Positions 6,157 to 6,768 of a stretch of DNA of 6,768 nt are shown here, piece by piece. Numbering within the stretch: position 1 is the stretch's first letter; every line of letters begins with the position of its first letter. The DNA lies in the NCBI GenBank assembly GCA_964568355.1, contig CAZMRK010000558.1, positions 1 to 6,768 on the forward strand, given 5' to 3'. A model generated the notes under the pieces. It was not told the DNA's origin and did not search any database. It saw nothing but the letters and a program-made list of their open reading frames with translations. Source of the DNA: JAJPJX01 sp964568355 (GTDB taxonomy: Bacteria; Acidobacteriota; Terriglobia; Bryobacterales; Bryobacteraceae). A program made the position numbers and the translations under genes.

Positions 6157-6768
6157 ATGATTACGGCAGCAGTAGAAGAACGAGAGCATTACTTGAACGC
6201 GAGTTACGGTCTCAAGTCCTGGCTACTTACCAAGGACCACAAGCGGATCGCATTACTGTATTTGGGGACGATCACACTGTTCTTCGCCCTGGGCGGGCTG
6301 TTTGCCACCATGATCCGCGTCGAGCTGCTTACGCCGCACGGAGATCTGGTGTCGGCGGAGACTTACAACAAGCTGTTCACCATGCACGGCATCATCATGG
6401 TCTTTCTGTTCCTGGTGCCGTCGATACCGGCCACGCTGGGGAACTTTCTGATGCCGATCATGATCGGCGCGAAAGACCTGGCGTTTCCGAAGCTCAACTT
6501 GCTGAGCTGGTATCTGCTGGTGGCGGGCGGCGCCTGCACGCTCTACGCCCTGTTTGCCGGCGGGGTAGACACGGGCTGGACCTTCTACACGCCCTATAGC
6601 AGCAGTTATTCGAACACATACGTGATCATCACCGCGGTGGGTATCTTTATCGCGGGATTCTCCTCCATTCTTACCGGCCTGAACTTCATCGTGACGGTGC
6701 ACCGGATGCGGGCGCCGGGGATGACCTGGTTCCGCCTGCCGCTGTTCGTCTGGGCCAACTACGCCACC
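6157..6768 (+). CDS. coxA: Cytochrome c oxidase subunit I, haem-copper oxidase catalytic subunit (3' partial)
   Basis: CoxA reduces O2 to water at the haem a3/CuB site and pumps protons. The frame is open from the ATG at 6157 to the window end, giving the first 204 residues. Visible hallmarks are LLTKDHKRIALLYL before the first membrane helix (about 31-52), and YNKLFTMHGIIMVF with His77, the expected first low-spin haem a ligand. GNFLMPIMIGAKDLAFPKLN follows, with Asp107 and Asn114 at the D-pathway entrance positions of A-family oxidases. Further on are GGVDTGWTFYTPYS and GLNFIVTVHRMRAPGMTWFRLPLFVWANYAT. This pattern fits an A-type, caa3-class enzyme. The CuB ligands, the cross-linked Tyr and the remaining haem ligands lie beyond the window. 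The start is four bases after the coxB stop; its ribosome binding site is weak, but the N-terminus matches family length. Subunits III and IV probably follow downstream. Confidence 0.95.
   Translation, partial: MITAAVEEREHYLNASYGLKSWLLTKDHKRIALLYLGTITLFFALGGLFATMIRVELLTPHGDLVSAETYNKLFTMHGIIMVFLFLVPSIPATLGNFLMPIMIGAKDLAFPKLNLLSWYLLVAGGACTLYALFAGGVDTGWTFYTPYSSSYSNTYVIITAVGIFIAGFSSILTGLNFIVTVHRMRAPGMTWFRLPLFVWANYAT

Noticed and set aside
1..6768. tRNA/rRNA genes, CRISPR arrays, insertion sequences or attachment sites
   Set aside because: Nearly every base is in a recognised coding frame, and I saw no array of repeats, terminal inverted repeats, transposase or RNA-gene signature.

Overview
The window is a single, tightly packed, plus-strand respiratory operon with essentially no intergenic DNA. 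Gene order: actC (5' truncated), actD, actE, actF, a single-pass membrane protein of unknown function, a SCO/SenC copper chaperone, coxB with a fused cytochrome c domain, and the first 204 codons of coxA, which runs off the right edge. The first four genes are the membrane and cytochrome part of Alternative Complex III (ACIII), a quinol:electron-acceptor oxidoreductase that replaces the bc1 complex. The last three make and mature a caa3-type cytochrome c oxidase.

Organism: GC-rich DNA with strong G/C preference at third codon positions, several GTG/TTG starts, and this ACIII-SCO-caa3 order point to a Gram-negative aerobe with a quinol pool. The protein sequences look most like what I recall from Acidobacteriota (Solibacter/Bryobacter-like). 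This is inference from memory, not a database result. Other ACIII-bearing phyla are possible.

Layout: bases 2-1288 actC, 1291-1824 actD, 1814-2413 actE, 2410-3609 actF, 3596-4261 unknown, 4262-5125 sco, 5130-6152 coxB, 6157-6768+ coxA. Junctions are a 2-base gap, an 11-base overlap, a 4-base overlap, a 14-base overlap, direct stop/start abutment, and two 4-base gaps. I see no internal promoter or intrinsic terminator, so one long transcript with translational coupling is likely. The missing actA (multihaem cytochrome c) and actB (Fe-S/molybdopterin-like subunit) are expected just left of the window.

How it works together: ActC and ActF are polytopic NrfD-like subunits, and ActC is linked to quinol oxidation. 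Electrons pass through the Fe-S clusters and haems of ActB/ActA/ActE. The monohaem lipoprotein ActE is well placed to hand electrons to the cytochrome c domain tethered to CoxB, then to CuA and to haem a and the haem a3/CuB site of CoxA, where O2 is reduced. SCO helps build CuA. The least explained element is the protein between actF and sco. Its gene ends in a strong stem-loop, and its stop codon directly abuts the in-frame sco start.
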